Part shown: positions 8,381 to 16,429 of the stretch, piece after piece
How positions within the stretch are numbered: position 1 is the first letter of the stretch
Layout of the letters: each line of letters begins with the position of its first letter
Assembly (NCBI RefSeq): GCF_030148435.1
Contig: NZ_JASBTN010000024.1
Location: 37,352-101,351, forward strand
Direction of reading: 5' to 3'
From: Aliiroseovarius sp.
GTDB taxonomy: Bacteria > Pseudomonadota > Alphaproteobacteria > Rhodobacterales > Rhodobacteraceae
Length of the DNA: 64,000 bases
The notes under the pieces: model-generated
What the model was told of the DNA's origin: nothing
The model's input: only the letters and a program-made list of their open reading frames with translations
The model's database searches: none
Made by a program: the position numbers and the translations under genes

Positions 8381-9271
8381 ATGCGTAGATTTTTAGGGGT
8401 GGTCCTGATTGCCGGGGCCATCTCCGCAATCACCGGATGGGTTCTCACCGCCCCGGTATCCCTGGATAAAACGGCCCTTGCCGGAATTACGCCCGACCCC
8501 GAACGAGGGCGTGCAGTGTTCTTTGCCGGGGGCTGTGCCGCGTGCCATTCCGCCCCCGAAGCCAGCGGAGAGGACAGGCTGCTCCTGGGTGGCGGACGCG
8601 GTTTCGCCACGGATTTCGGCACGTTCTATGCGCCCAACATCTCCCCCCACCCGGAAGCGGGGATCGGCCAATGGTCCGTTCTGGAGCTGGCCAATGCGCT
8701 GTTGTACGGCACCAGCCCGAACGGGCAGCATTATTATCCCGCCTTTCCCTACACATCCTATGCGCAGATGACGCTTGAAGACGCGGTTTCGCTGCATGCC
8801 TTCCTGGGCACCCTGCCCCTGGTCGATACACCGAACCGACCGCATGACGTCAGTTTTCCCTTCAACATCCGGCGCACGCTGGGGGGGTGGAAGCTGCTGT
8901 TCAACCGGGGGGGATGGGTCGTGGAAGGCGAACTGACCGAACAGCAGGCGCGCGGGCGCTACCTGGTCGAGGGGCTTGGACATTGCGGTGAGTGCCACAC
9001 CGCGCGCAACCTGTTGGGAGGGGTCCGTCTTGGCGCCTGGCTGGCCGGTGCACCAAACCCCAATGGCAAAGGGCGCATTCCGGATATCACCGCTGCCGGG
9101 CTCGACTGGTCCGAGAGCGACATCGCCGAGTATCTCAAATCCGGCTTCACCCCCGAATTCGATACCGCAGGCGGCGAAATGACCGATGTGATCGAGAACA
9201 CAAGCCAACTGACCGATGAGGACCGCGCGGCCATTGCAGCCTATCTGAAACGCGTGCCCGGGCTGCCCTGA
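8381..9271 (+). CDS. Diheme c-type cytochrome, membrane-anchored
   Basis: 296 aa. An N-terminal signal or anchor (residues 4-24) is followed by two class-I cytochrome domains with CAACH (Cys52, Cys55, His56) and CGECH (Cys202, Cys205, His206). The layout resembles the cytochrome subunits of periplasmic alcohol, aldehyde or gluconate dehydrogenases, although those often carry three hemes and no dehydrogenase subunit is adjacent. It probably shuttles electrons toward the respiratory chain and works with the cytochrome c' encoded 12 nt upstream. Partner enzyme unknown. Confidence 0.87.
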   Translation: MRRFLGVVLIAGAISAITGWVLTAPVSLDKTALAGITPDPERGRAVFFAGGCAACHSAPEASGEDRLLLGGGRGFATDFGTFYAPNISPHPEAGIGQWSVLELANALLYGTSPNGQHYYPAFPYTSYAQMTLEDAVSLHAFLGTLPLVDTPNRPHDVSFPFNIRRTLGGWKLLFNRGGWVVEGELTEQQARGRYLVEGLGHCGECHTARNLLGGVRLGAWLAGAPNPNGKGRIPDITAAGLDWSESDIAEYLKSGFTPEFDTAGGEMTDVIENTSQLTDEDRAAIAAYLKRVPGLP

Positions 9272-9336
9272 CAAGGCCGCAATACCGGCTGCCCTGTAAC
9301 GGAGCTGCCGACGTGTGCCGACCGCGGCCGGTGGGC

Positions 9337-11343
9337 TCAATGCGCGATGCGTGGACGCCCGGCGGCTTCGACATCGACGCGCGCGTCGATGAACATTTCC
9401 GCGCCCTCGATCTCTGTCAGTCGCACATCGCGGTCGGCGCGGACGCGGATGCCTTCGGCTCCGGCAGCGCGCGCCTCGAGCTCGGCCTGGCCGCGCAGCG
9501 CCGTTTCCAACCTGTCCAGCGCCGGATCAAGCGCCGGGAAATCCTCGGGGCCCTCCTCCAGATGCACCCGGTAAACACCGTTCGAAGGGCTTGTGACCGT
9601 GCCCGAATGGCGGATCGTGACCCGCCCCACCACGGCCCCGATCGCATTGGCGACACCGGCATGTTCGGGCAGTTTCATCGGGCAGTGCAGCCTCTCCCCA
9701 ATCGCCGGGTAATAGGTCGGAGCCGATGCGCCCAGGCCGATCACCGCCAGGTCAAGCCCGGCGTCCAGGCGCATCAGGCCGCGATGCCCGGCAAGCCCCT
9801 GCCAGGTCAGAACATGACGGGCAAGCTCCTCGGGGGGCAGGCCGAACCGGTCCTCTGGCTCGGCGGCAAAGGCGGCTTCCAGCAGGGCGACGGCGGTCTG
9901 CTTGGTCAGCTGGTCGATCACCTTGCGCGCCATTTCACTGGCACCTGTCGCCAGGAGATGCCCGGATCCCGTACGCTGGTTTGCAAACAATTCCAAGGCC
10001 TTGCGCGCAGCTTCGGCGTCCCAACTGTCGCTAAGCCCCAATGCATGCGCCGCGTCCGAGGGCGTTACCCCCGAGACCTGGACCAGCCCGCGGTCCACCA
10101 GCCGCGCCAGGGCCAGACGGTCCAGCCGCGTGGTCAACACCGCGCCAAGCGGACGCAGATCGCCTCCGATGCGCTCCAACAGCGCCAGGTCCCGCCCACT
10201 GACCCCATGGCGCGCCAGACCCGGCACCGCCTGCACGAAACGTGCATGGTTCTCGTCCCAGATGCCGGTGCGCAACTGATGGTCCAGCACGTCATGCACG
10301 ACTTCGCGCGCCTGGGCCGCAACCAGAGACACCGGCAGCACCCGGCGCGGACCAAGGCGAATGCTGCCCTCCAGCCCGGCGGCCTCGAAATGCAGCTCGC
10401 TGTCGCCGCCCAGACCCGTGGTGCGCATTGCCACGGCCTCGACCATGGTGCGGAACGGGCCGACCCGGGCACCGTCGGGATCAATCGCTGGCCGCCCGTC
10501 GCGCAGCACGGCCACATCGGTCGTGGTGCCACCGATATCGCTGACCAGCGCATCGCTCGCCCCGGTCATCCAGCGCGCCCCGACGATCGAGGCCGCCGGG
10601 CCGCTCAGGATGGTTTCGATCGGCCGCTCCAGCGCGAAGTCGGCCGAGATCAGCGCACCATCCCCGCGCACCACCATCAGGGGCGCATGCACACCGAGCT
10701 CCCCCAGACGGGTTTGCGCGCGTGTGATCAGACGGTTGATCATGCCGATGAGCCGCGCGTTCAGGATCGCCGTGATCGCCCGCTTCGGCCCGTTCAGCTT
10801 GGCCGACAGGTGATGCGAGGCACTGACCGGGCGGGCGGTGGCCCGGTGAATGATCTCGGCCACGCGGCGTTCATGTGCGGCGTTGCGGGTGGCGAATTGC
10901 GCGGCGACGGCGAAACCCGAGACCTCGCCGCCATGGGCATTGAGCCATGTGCGCAGGCTGTCTTCGTCCAGCGGGTGTTTCTGTTGTCCGGCGTGATCAT
11001 GACCGCCCGCAATGCAGAGCACCGGATCCCCCGCCATCGCCTCGTCCAGCCCGTGTTTCGCCAGGTCTGCTTCGGAAAAGCCCACCAGCACCAGCGCGAC
11101 GCGCTCCCCCTGCCCCTCGATCAGCGCGTTGGTCGCAAGCGTGGTGGAGAGCGACGCAAGCGTGACCTCCCCGGGATCGACCATTGCCTCTTCCAGAACC
11201 GCCTCGACCGCGCGACCGATGCCCAGCGCCAGATCCTGGCGGGTCGTCAGGGATTTGGCGGAGGCGATCACAACCTCCTCGTCACGGATCAGCACCGCAT
11301 CCGTATAGGTCCCGCCGGTATCCACCCCAAGCGAAAGCGTCAT
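9337..11343 (-). CDS. Hydantoinase/oxoprolinase family protein (HyuA-type), orphan subunit
   Basis: 668 aa, close to the usual length of the ATP-dependent N-methylhydantoinase/5-oxoprolinase/acetone carboxylase beta-type subunit. The N-terminal phosphate-binding signature LGVDTGGTYTDAVL and the later SDIGGTTTDVAVLRDG are the two actin/HSP70-like nucleotide motifs of the family. Usually a HyuB-type partner is adjacent. Here the gene stands between the diheme cytochrome (convergent) and modC (95 nt upstream on the same strand), with no partner in the window. Substrate therefore cannot be given; ring-opening of a hydantoin or lactam is only the family expectation. Confidence 0.85.
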   Translation of the reverse strand: MTLSLGVDTGGTYTDAVLIRDEEVVIASAKSLTTRQDLALGIGRAVEAVLEEAMVDPGEVTLASLSTTLATNALIEGQGERVALVLVGFSEADLAKHGLDEAMAGDPVLCIAGGHDHAGQQKHPLDEDSLRTWLNAHGGEVSGFAVAAQFATRNAAHERRVAEIIHRATARPVSASHHLSAKLNGPKRAITAILNARLIGMINRLITRAQTRLGELGVHAPLMVVRGDGALISADFALERPIETILSGPAASIVGARWMTGASDALVSDIGGTTTDVAVLRDGRPAIDPDGARVGPFRTMVEAVAMRTTGLGGDSELHFEAAGLEGSIRLGPRRVLPVSLVAAQAREVVHDVLDHQLRTGIWDENHARFVQAVPGLARHGVSGRDLALLERIGGDLRPLGAVLTTRLDRLALARLVDRGLVQVSGVTPSDAAHALGLSDSWDAEAARKALELFANQRTGSGHLLATGASEMARKVIDQLTKQTAVALLEAAFAAEPEDRFGLPPEELARHVLTWQGLAGHRGLMRLDAGLDLAVIGLGASAPTYYPAIGERLHCPMKLPEHAGVANAIGAVVGRVTIRHSGTVTSPSNGVYRVHLEEGPEDFPALDPALDRLETALRGQAELEARAAGAEGIRVRADRDVRLTEIEGAEMFIDARVDVEAAGRPRIAH

Positions 11344-11438
11344 GTCGTCATCCTCCTGTCGCGCCTGACAGAGGTAAACACCCCGCGCAGACGCCGCCCA
11401 CCTGTTTTCGACCTGACCATGTCGCTTTCACGCGAATG

Positions 11439-12527
11439 TCACGCCCCGCCGCCCACATCCCCCGGCGCGATCGAGACCGTCTTGACGATGGCGTGGCAGG
11501 CCAGCCCCGGCTTGAGATCCAGCGCGGCAACGGATCGACGCGTCACCCGCGCCAGAACCCGGCCCGCGGGCGTTTTCATCGCAACAACCGCGCCCGGCCC
11601 ATCCCCGGCCTGCACCTCGTCCACGGTCCCTGACAACACGTTCAGCGCCGAAATCCGACCCGGTGCATCCAGCGACAAGGTCACATCCTGCGCGGCAATA
11701 CGGACACGAATGGGATGACCCGGCGGTTCGGAAATATGCGGCAGGAACAGGGGCACACCCCCTGCGTCCAGTTCGGTCAGACCGTCGTCGTGATGCAGCC
11801 TGACCCGCGCCTCCAGAACCGCACCGATGGCCCGGGGTCCGGCGGGGCGAAACCCCGGATCACTGAACAGTTCGCCCGGCGTCGCCATGCGCGCGACCCG
11901 CCCGCGCTCCAGGGCCACGACAGTGGTTGCCAGGCGGGCCACCTCGGCGGGAGAGTGGCTGACATAGAGGATCGGAATGCCCGCCTCGTCCCTGAGACGT
12001 TCGAAATAGGGCAGGATCTCTGCCTTGCGCGCCTCGTCCAGCGCCGCCAGGGGCTCGTCCGCCAGGATCAGTCGTGGCTTGGCCAGCAGGGCGCGGCCAA
12101 TGGCAACCCGCTGCTTTTCCCCGCCCGAAAGCGCCCCCGGGCGGCGGTTCAGCAGCGCGCCGATCCCCAGCATCTCGACCACGCGCGCCATGTCCTCGCC
12201 GGGGCCGTGACGACGGGTGAACCAGGCGCCGTAGTGCAGGTTCTGGCGCACGGTCAGATGGGGAAACAAGCGCCCCTCCTGGAAAATGTAGCCAAGGCGT
12301 CGTTTGTGTGGCGGCAGGTGCAGGCGCTGCCCGGTATCGCACAGCGCCCAGTCGCCCACCGCGATCCGCGCCCGGTCGGGGCGCGACAGGCCCGCGACCG
12401 CATTGACGACCGAGGTCTTGCCGGTCCCCGAAGCGCCGAACAGCGCGGTCAGACCGGGCGGCGCGTCAAAATCGACCTCCAGGTCGAACCCTTCCAGACG
12501 CTGGCGTATGTGGACGGACAGGCTCAT
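11439..12527 (-). CDS. modC: Molybdate ABC transporter, ATP-binding subunit
   Basis: 362 aa. It energises molybdate import. Seen: Walker A GASGTGKT (31-38), signature LSGGEKQRVAIGRALL, Walker B LILADEP, H-loop YVSHS, and a C-terminal TOBE/molybdate-binding (Mop-like) domain ending in DLKPGLACHAIVKTVSIAP. The ATG at 12527 overlaps the TGA of modB (ATGA), so translation is coupled. A much longer open frame continues upstream, but it is only the shadow of modB and is not coding. Order modE-type gene, modA, modB, modC on the minus strand. Confidence 0.95.
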   Translation of the reverse strand: MSLSVHIRQRLEGFDLEVDFDAPPGLTALFGASGTGKTSVVNAVAGLSRPDRARIAVGDWALCDTGQRLHLPPHKRRLGYIFQEGRLFPHLTVRQNLHYGAWFTRRHGPGEDMARVVEMLGIGALLNRRPGALSGGEKQRVAIGRALLAKPRLILADEPLAALDEARKAEILPYFERLRDEAGIPILYVSHSPAEVARLATTVVALERGRVARMATPGELFSDPGFRPAGPRAIGAVLEARVRLHHDDGLTELDAGGVPLFLPHISEPPGHPIRVRIAAQDVTLSLDAPGRISALNVLSGTVDEVQAGDGPGAVVAMKTPAGRVLARVTRRSVAALDLKPGLACHAIVKTVSIAPGDVGGGA

Positions 12528-13219
12528 GCCCCACCCACCCGTTTCGCCAGCCGCCGCGCCAGCAGCTCCGAGGCCAGAAGCGCGCCCATCGCCACCACGA
12601 CCGAGATCAGCACAAGGCGCAGCGCCGCCCCCTCGCCGCCCGGGACCTGAAGGAAGGCATAGATGGCCGAAGGAAGCGTCTGGGTCTGTCCGGGGATGTT
12701 CGAGACAAAGGTGATCGTCGCGCCAAACTCGCCCATCGCCTTGGCAAAGCCCAGAATCGCGCCCGCCAACACGCCGGGCAGGATCAGCGGCAGGGTCACG
12801 GTGAAAAAGACCCAGATGCGAGAGGCGCCAAGCGTGGCGGCGGCCTGTTCCAGCTTCGGGTCCACCGCCTCGATCGACAGGCGCATCGCGCGCACCATCA
12901 GCGGAAAGCCCATGACACCCGCCGCCAGCGCCGCGCCGGTCCAGCGGAAGGCGAATGTTATGCCGATGGCGTTCAATGCGTCCCCCACAGGCGCTGTCGG
13001 ATTGAAGGTGAGCAGAAGCAGATAGCCCGTGACCACCGGCGGCAGGACCAATGGCAGATGCACAAGGCCGTTCAGGATCTGCTTGCCGGGAAACTGCCAG
13101 CGCGCCAGTGCATGGGCCACGAAGAGCCCCAGGGGCAAAGCCGCCAGCGTCGCCCAGGTTGCGACCTTCAGGGACAGGGCCAGGGCCTGCCATTCCTCGG
13201 GGCCGAGCCAGCCGCTCAT
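12524..13219 (-). CDS. modB: Molybdate ABC transporter permease
   Basis: 231 aa, polytopic, with about five hydrophobic helices. The binding-protein-dependent permease EAA loop reads EQAAATLGASRIWVFFTVTLPLILPG, and FAKAMGEFGATI follows, which is typical of ModB. It forms the inner-membrane channel for molybdate and docks to ModC. It starts inside the end of modA (the modA stop lies at 13216-13218, overlapping the ATG at 13217-13219) and ends overlapping modC. Confidence 0.95.
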   Translation of the reverse strand: MSGWLGPEEWQALALSLKVATWATLAALPLGLFVAHALARWQFPGKQILNGLVHLPLVLPPVVTGYLLLLTFNPTAPVGDALNAIGITFAFRWTGAALAAGVMGFPLMVRAMRLSIEAVDPKLEQAAATLGASRIWVFFTVTLPLILPGVLAGAILGFAKAMGEFGATITFVSNIPGQTQTLPSAIYAFLQVPGGEGAALRLVLISVVVAMGALLASELLARRLAKRVGGA

Positions 13220-13962
13220 TCGGGCACCTCGGTAAAGCCTTCTTCGCGCAGGATGGCCCGCGCTTCCGGGGATTGCAGCCAGGCAAGGAACGCCGCTGCC
13301 TCGGGACCGGCATTGGTGGTCAGTGCGGCCGGATAGGTGATCGGCGGATGGCTGTCCGCCGGAAAGGTCGCGATCACGTTGACCCGAGGATCGGCCATGG
13401 CGTCGGTCGCATAGACCAGGCCCAGGGGAGCGGCGCCCGCTGCAACCAAGGCCAGCGCCGTGCGCGCATTGTCGCTTTGCGCGACCTGCGGGGCGACCGT
13501 GTCCCAGAGCCCCAGCCGTTCCAACGCCGCCTTGCCATAGATACCGACCGGAACGGCCTTGACCAGAGCCATGGCGAGGCGGCCATCGCCAAGCCGGGTC
13601 AGAAGGTCGAATTCCGGGGAGATTTCAACAGGTTCCCCTGCAACTCGCCCGACCAGAACCAGGCGATTGCCGACCAGGTCGAACCGGCTTTCCGCATCGA
13701 TCAACCCGCCCTTTTCCAGCGCATCCATCCATCCGGGATTGGCCGAGATGAAGACATCCGCCGGTGCGCCCAACTGTATTTGCCGGGCAAGCACCGAGCT
13801 GCCCGCGTGGGAGCGCGTCACACGATGGCCCGTGGCCGTTTCGAACCCGCCCGAGAGGCGATCCAGCGCGGTTTTCATCGAGGCGGCGGCGAAGACCGTG
13901 ATCTCTCCCGCCCAGAGAGGCGTGGCGAGGCAGATCAGCAGAAGGGCGAGCAGGTTACGCAT
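13216..13962 (-). CDS. modA: Molybdate-binding periplasmic protein
   Basis: 248 aa. The signal peptide MRNLLALLLICLATPLWAG is followed by ITVFAAASMKTALDRL, the standard ModA opening whose serines bind the oxyanion. Later motifs include GSSVLARQIQLGAPADVFISAN and the C-terminal AAAFLAWLQSPEARAIL. I prefer the ATG at 13962 because it begins directly with the signal peptide; an in-frame GTG lies at 13983 inside the inverted repeat described separately. It captures molybdate (or tungstate) in the periplasm for ModBC. Confidence 0.95.
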   Translation of the reverse strand: MRNLLALLLICLATPLWAGEITVFAAASMKTALDRLSGGFETATGHRVTRSHAGSSVLARQIQLGAPADVFISANPGWMDALEKGGLIDAESRFDLVGNRLVLVGRVAGEPVEISPEFDLLTRLGDGRLAMALVKAVPVGIYGKAALERLGLWDTVAPQVAQSDNARTALALVAAGAAPLGLVYATDAMADPRVNVIATFPADSHPPITYPAALTTNAGPEAAAFLAWLQSPEARAILREEGFTEVPE

Positions 13963-13969
13963 GGCAGGT

Positions 13970-13995
13970 CCGTTATTCCCCACAGGACATAACGG
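13970..13995. promoter_or_regulatory. Inverted repeat between modE-type gene and modA, candidate ModE operator
   Basis: CCGTTAT (13970-13976) and ATAACGG (13989-13995) form a perfect 7-bp inverted repeat with a 12-bp spacer just upstream of modA. ModE boxes are known to be palindromes built on CGnTATAT half-sites, so CGTTAT...ATAACG fits loosely. The 12-mer CGTTATTCCCCA of the left half is repeated at 14017-14028, across the end of the regulator gene. Function is inferred. Confidence 0.5.
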
Positions 13996-14018
13996 ACAGG
14001 CTCGGGGGCATGCAAGCG

Positions 14019-14387
14019 TTATTCCCCATCGGAAATATCGCCCAGCATCTGTTGCAGCCGCGCAATATGGTCGGCGCCTGCCTCCTGCGCCACCTCCTCC
14101 AGGGCCCGGAACTCGGTCAGCACCACCTGGCCCTCGTCCGTCACCACCGCGCCGCCGCCCCTGGCCCCACCACGGCTGGAGACCACCAGCGGCACGCGGA
14201 ACATGGCGTTCATTGCCTCGACCAACTGCCAGGCGCGCTTGTAGCTCATGCCCATCTCGCGCCCAGCCGCGGCGATCGAGCCGGTGCGGTCGATACGCTC
14301 CAAAAGCTCGGCCTTTCCCGGACCCATCCAGTCGTCGGGGCCGAACACCAGGCGCAGGCGGAAACGGGGATCGGGGGGCGTGCTCAT
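14019..14387 (-). CDS. ModE-type molybdate-responsive regulator, DNA-binding domain only
   Basis: 122 aa. The LysR-like winged helix of ModE is clear: GPGKAELLERIDRTGSIAAAGREMGMSYKRAWQLVEAMN, then the wing motif RGGARGGGA and LTEFRALEE. The C-terminal molybdate-binding (Mop) domains of E. coli ModE are absent, as in many alphaproteobacterial single-domain forms, so molybdate sensing may occur elsewhere or through another protein. The start at 14387 gives the usual MSTPPDPRFRLRL opening; an in-frame start at 14447 would add 20 residues. It is first in the mod operon and presumably represses modABC. Confidence 0.82.
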   Translation of the reverse strand: MSTPPDPRFRLRLVFGPDDWMGPGKAELLERIDRTGSIAAAGREMGMSYKRAWQLVEAMNAMFRVPLVVSSRGGARGGGAVVTDEGQVVLTEFRALEEVAQEAGADHIARLQQMLGDISDGE

Positions 14388-14605
14388 GGGTCGACTGTGC
14401 CCTGTGCGCCCGCTGATCTCAAGCGCCACTTCGCGGGCGTTCAGCATGGTTCTGGCGGCAATTGAGTCCCCTACCGGGGATCACGGGCAAGCCGCGACGA
14501 AAGCCACCCCTGCGGGCCAAAGCCCGGGCGCCCGCCGCGAACAAGCATAGGCCAGAACGGTTCCGGGGCTGGGCGCGCATGCGGGCCTGCGCTAGACTGA
14601 GGGCC

Positions 14606-14935
14606 ATGAGCGCCCCGGTTTCCTCCATCCGCAATCTCGGCCCTGCCTCCGATACAGCCTTTGCCCGCGCCGGCATCCACACGGCCGAAGAGCTGCGTGC
14701 ACTGGGGGCGGACAAGGCCTATGCCCGCCTGCTGGAAACCGGCACGCGCCCGCATTTCATCGGGTATTACGTGCTGGTCATGGGGCTGCAGGGGCGGCCG
14801 TGGAACGACTGCAAGGGCAAGGAAAAGGCCGCGCTGCGGGTAAAGTTCGACGCGCTGAAGGTGGCGCACCAACCCGCGCAAAAGCCTGATTTTGAACGAA
14901 TACTCGACGAGATTGGCATTCGCGCGGCCGAATAG
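14606..14935 (+). CDS. TfoX/Sxy C-terminal-domain protein
   Basis: 109 aa. It matches the C-terminal half of TfoX/Sxy competence regulators: SIRNLGPASDTAFARAGIHTAEELRALGADKAYARLL, a helix-hairpin-helix-like fold, then HFIGYYVLVMGLQGRPWNDC, which is typical for this domain. The N-terminal TfoX domain is missing. The family role in DNA-uptake regulation is known from gammaproteobacteria; stand-alone C-domain proteins have no proven function. A weak GAGGG precedes the ATG at 14606. Confidence 0.78.
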   Translation: MSAPVSSIRNLGPASDTAFARAGIHTAEELRALGADKAYARLLETGTRPHFIGYYVLVMGLQGRPWNDCKGKEKAALRVKFDALKVAHQPAQKPDFERILDEIGIRAAE

Positions 14936-14983
14936 GCCCTCGCTGGCCTTCCCATTTTCCGCGACTATCCCCATATCAATGTT

Positions 14984-15403
14984 ATGGATGTTAACATTGA
15001 AGCCCGCCTGCAGAGGCTCGAAACGCTGGCCTACAGGCTGGAGAACCTGCTGCCCATACCAGGCACGGATCTGCGCTTTGGCGTGGATGCGATATTGGGG
15101 TTGGTTCCGGTGGTGGGCGACGTCGTGGCGGTGATCCCGGGCGCCTATATCATGGTCACAGCCCATGACATGGGGGCACCGCGCCGGTTGCTGATCCGCA
15201 TGGGGCTGAACCTGGCCGTGGACGTGGCGATCGGTCTGGTCCCCGCGATCGGTGATCTGTTCGACATTGCCTGGAATGCAAACACACGCAACGTGGCGCT
15301 CCTGCGCCGTCACCTTGAAACGCAAACCGCCCACGCCGAATGGGCGCGGGCGGCAGTAACTTTCGATCCGGCCCCCGTTCGGGACGCCGAAGGGGCGGTT
15401 TAG
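14984..15403 (+). CDS. DUF4112-domain membrane protein
   Basis: 139 aa. DUF4112 core: [26 protein letters not shown]...[29 protein letters not shown]. The two repeated GLVPxxGD units lie within hydrophobic segments (about 38-60 and 75-96). Function unknown; presumed inner membrane. The stop codon overlaps that of the convergent ndk gene by two bases (15401-15402), leaving no room for a conventional terminator between them. Confidence 0.85.
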   Translation: MDVNIEARLQRLETLAYRLENLLPIPGTDLRFGVDAILGLVPVVGDVVAVIPGAYIMVTAHDMGAPRRLLIRMGLNLAVDVAIGLVPAIGDLFDIAWNANTRNVALLRRHLETQTAHAEWARAAVTFDPAPVRDAEGAV

Positions 15404-15822
15404 CCCACCAGCTCGAGGCCGGAGAAGAAGAAGGCGATTTCCACGGCGGCGGTTTCCGGGGCGTCGGACCCGTGCACCGAGTTCTCGCCGATCGACAGGG
15501 CGAACTCCTTGCGGATGGTGCCCTCGGCGGCTTCAGCCGGGTTGGTGGCGCCCATCACTTCGCGGTTTTTCGCGATGGCGTCTTCACCTTCCAGAACCTG
15601 AACCACGATCGGCTCCGAGATCATGAACTCGCACAGTTCGTCGAAGAAGGGACGTTCCTTGTGCACGCCGTAGAATTCCTGCGCCTGGGCCAGGGTCAGC
15701 TGGATACGCTTGGAGGCGACGATACGCAGGCCGGCCTCTTCGAATTTTGAAGCGATGACGCCGGTCAGGTTACGCTTGGTGGCGTCGGGTTTGATGATCG
15801 AGAAGGTGCGTTGAATGGCCAT
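15400..15822 (-). CDS. ndk: Nucleoside diphosphate kinase
   Basis: 140 aa, the standard length. It transfers the gamma-phosphate of ATP to NDPs through a phospho-histidine. Seen: [15 protein letters not shown], the ERPFF/ELCEFM segment, and the catalytic His in [12 protein letters not shown]. The ATG at 15822 is preceded by AGGAGG; the reading frame continues open upstream but without coding character. Cytoplasmic housekeeping enzyme. Confidence 0.97.
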   Translation of the reverse strand: MAIQRTFSIIKPDATKRNLTGVIASKFEEAGLRIVASKRIQLTLAQAQEFYGVHKERPFFDELCEFMISEPIVVQVLEGEDAIAKNREVMGATNPAEAAEGTIRKEFALSIGENSVHGSDAPETAAVEIAFFFSGLELVG

Positions 15823-16007
15823 TTGGGCCTCCTGTCTAGCATGTGTCGTTGGGTTCAGAATTTGGCGCCCCACTAACACGCGTCCACTGTTTTGAAAAGC
15901 ATCGATTGCATCATGACGACGGCAGCCTTGCCCTCCGCTTCGCAGGGCGTTGGGGCTGGCCGCCTGATGGCACATTAGTATCCGATTATTTTTGTCAGCT
16001 TTTTTGG

Positions 16008-16036
16008 TTGAAGTTTATTCCGAGTCTTTTTATAGG
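16008..16036 (+). promoter_or_regulatory. Predicted sigma-70-type promoter
   Basis: TTGAAG (16008-16013), a 17-nt spacer and TATAGG (16031-16036) precede the small exported-protein gene by about 38 nt. The surrounding 60 nt are markedly A/T-rich compared with the rest of the window. Spacing and position are ideal; the elements are near-consensus. Confidence 0.5.
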
Positions 16037-16073
16037 CCTTTACAGACTCAACCTGCCAACTCGGAGCTTCACG

Positions 16074-16367
16074 ATGACCCCTCACTTTTTACACGCAACC
16101 GCGTTGACCTTGGGAACCTTGTTCGCAACATCCGCCGCACTGGCGGAGCCGGCCGGATTTCCGTTCACCTACGAAATGTTCGAGCACTCGGTTTCGCACC
16201 TGGATCTCGAAGCCTGCCCGGACAGCCTGCCACAGAAAGACACATTCTGCCGAGCCGCCATCCAAAACGAGCAGTTCCATGTTTTCGCCTTTTCCTACGA
16301 GGGCGACAGCCCAATGGTGGGCTTTGCGACATTCGAGGCCGAAGGGCTCGACACCCTCCTGAAATAG
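16074..16367 (+). CDS. Small exported protein, unknown function
   Basis: 97 aa. The Sec signal peptide MTPHFLHATALTLGTLFATSAALA is cut after ALA, leaving a mature protein of about 73 residues with two cysteines (EACPDSLPQKDTFCRAA) that could form a disulfide. GGAG lies 8 nt upstream of the ATG and a good promoter lies above. No family is recognised. The ABC-F gene begins 63 nt downstream. Confidence 0.62.
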   Translation: MTPHFLHATALTLGTLFATSAALAEPAGFPFTYEMFEHSVSHLDLEACPDSLPQKDTFCRAAIQNEQFHVFAFSYEGDSPMVGFATFEAEGLDTLLK

Positions 16368-16429
16368 GCCAGTGGGCGCCGGACGGTTGCTTCTGGCGCC
16401 ACGCCTGCAGCTCTGGTATGCGCAGGCCC

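Noticed and set aside
9313..11718. 801-codon plus-strand reading frame opposite the HyuA-type gene
   Set aside because: Shadow of the real minus-strand gene: Gly/Arg/His/Gln-rich translation, no family motifs, no ribosome site; frequent in high-GC DNA.
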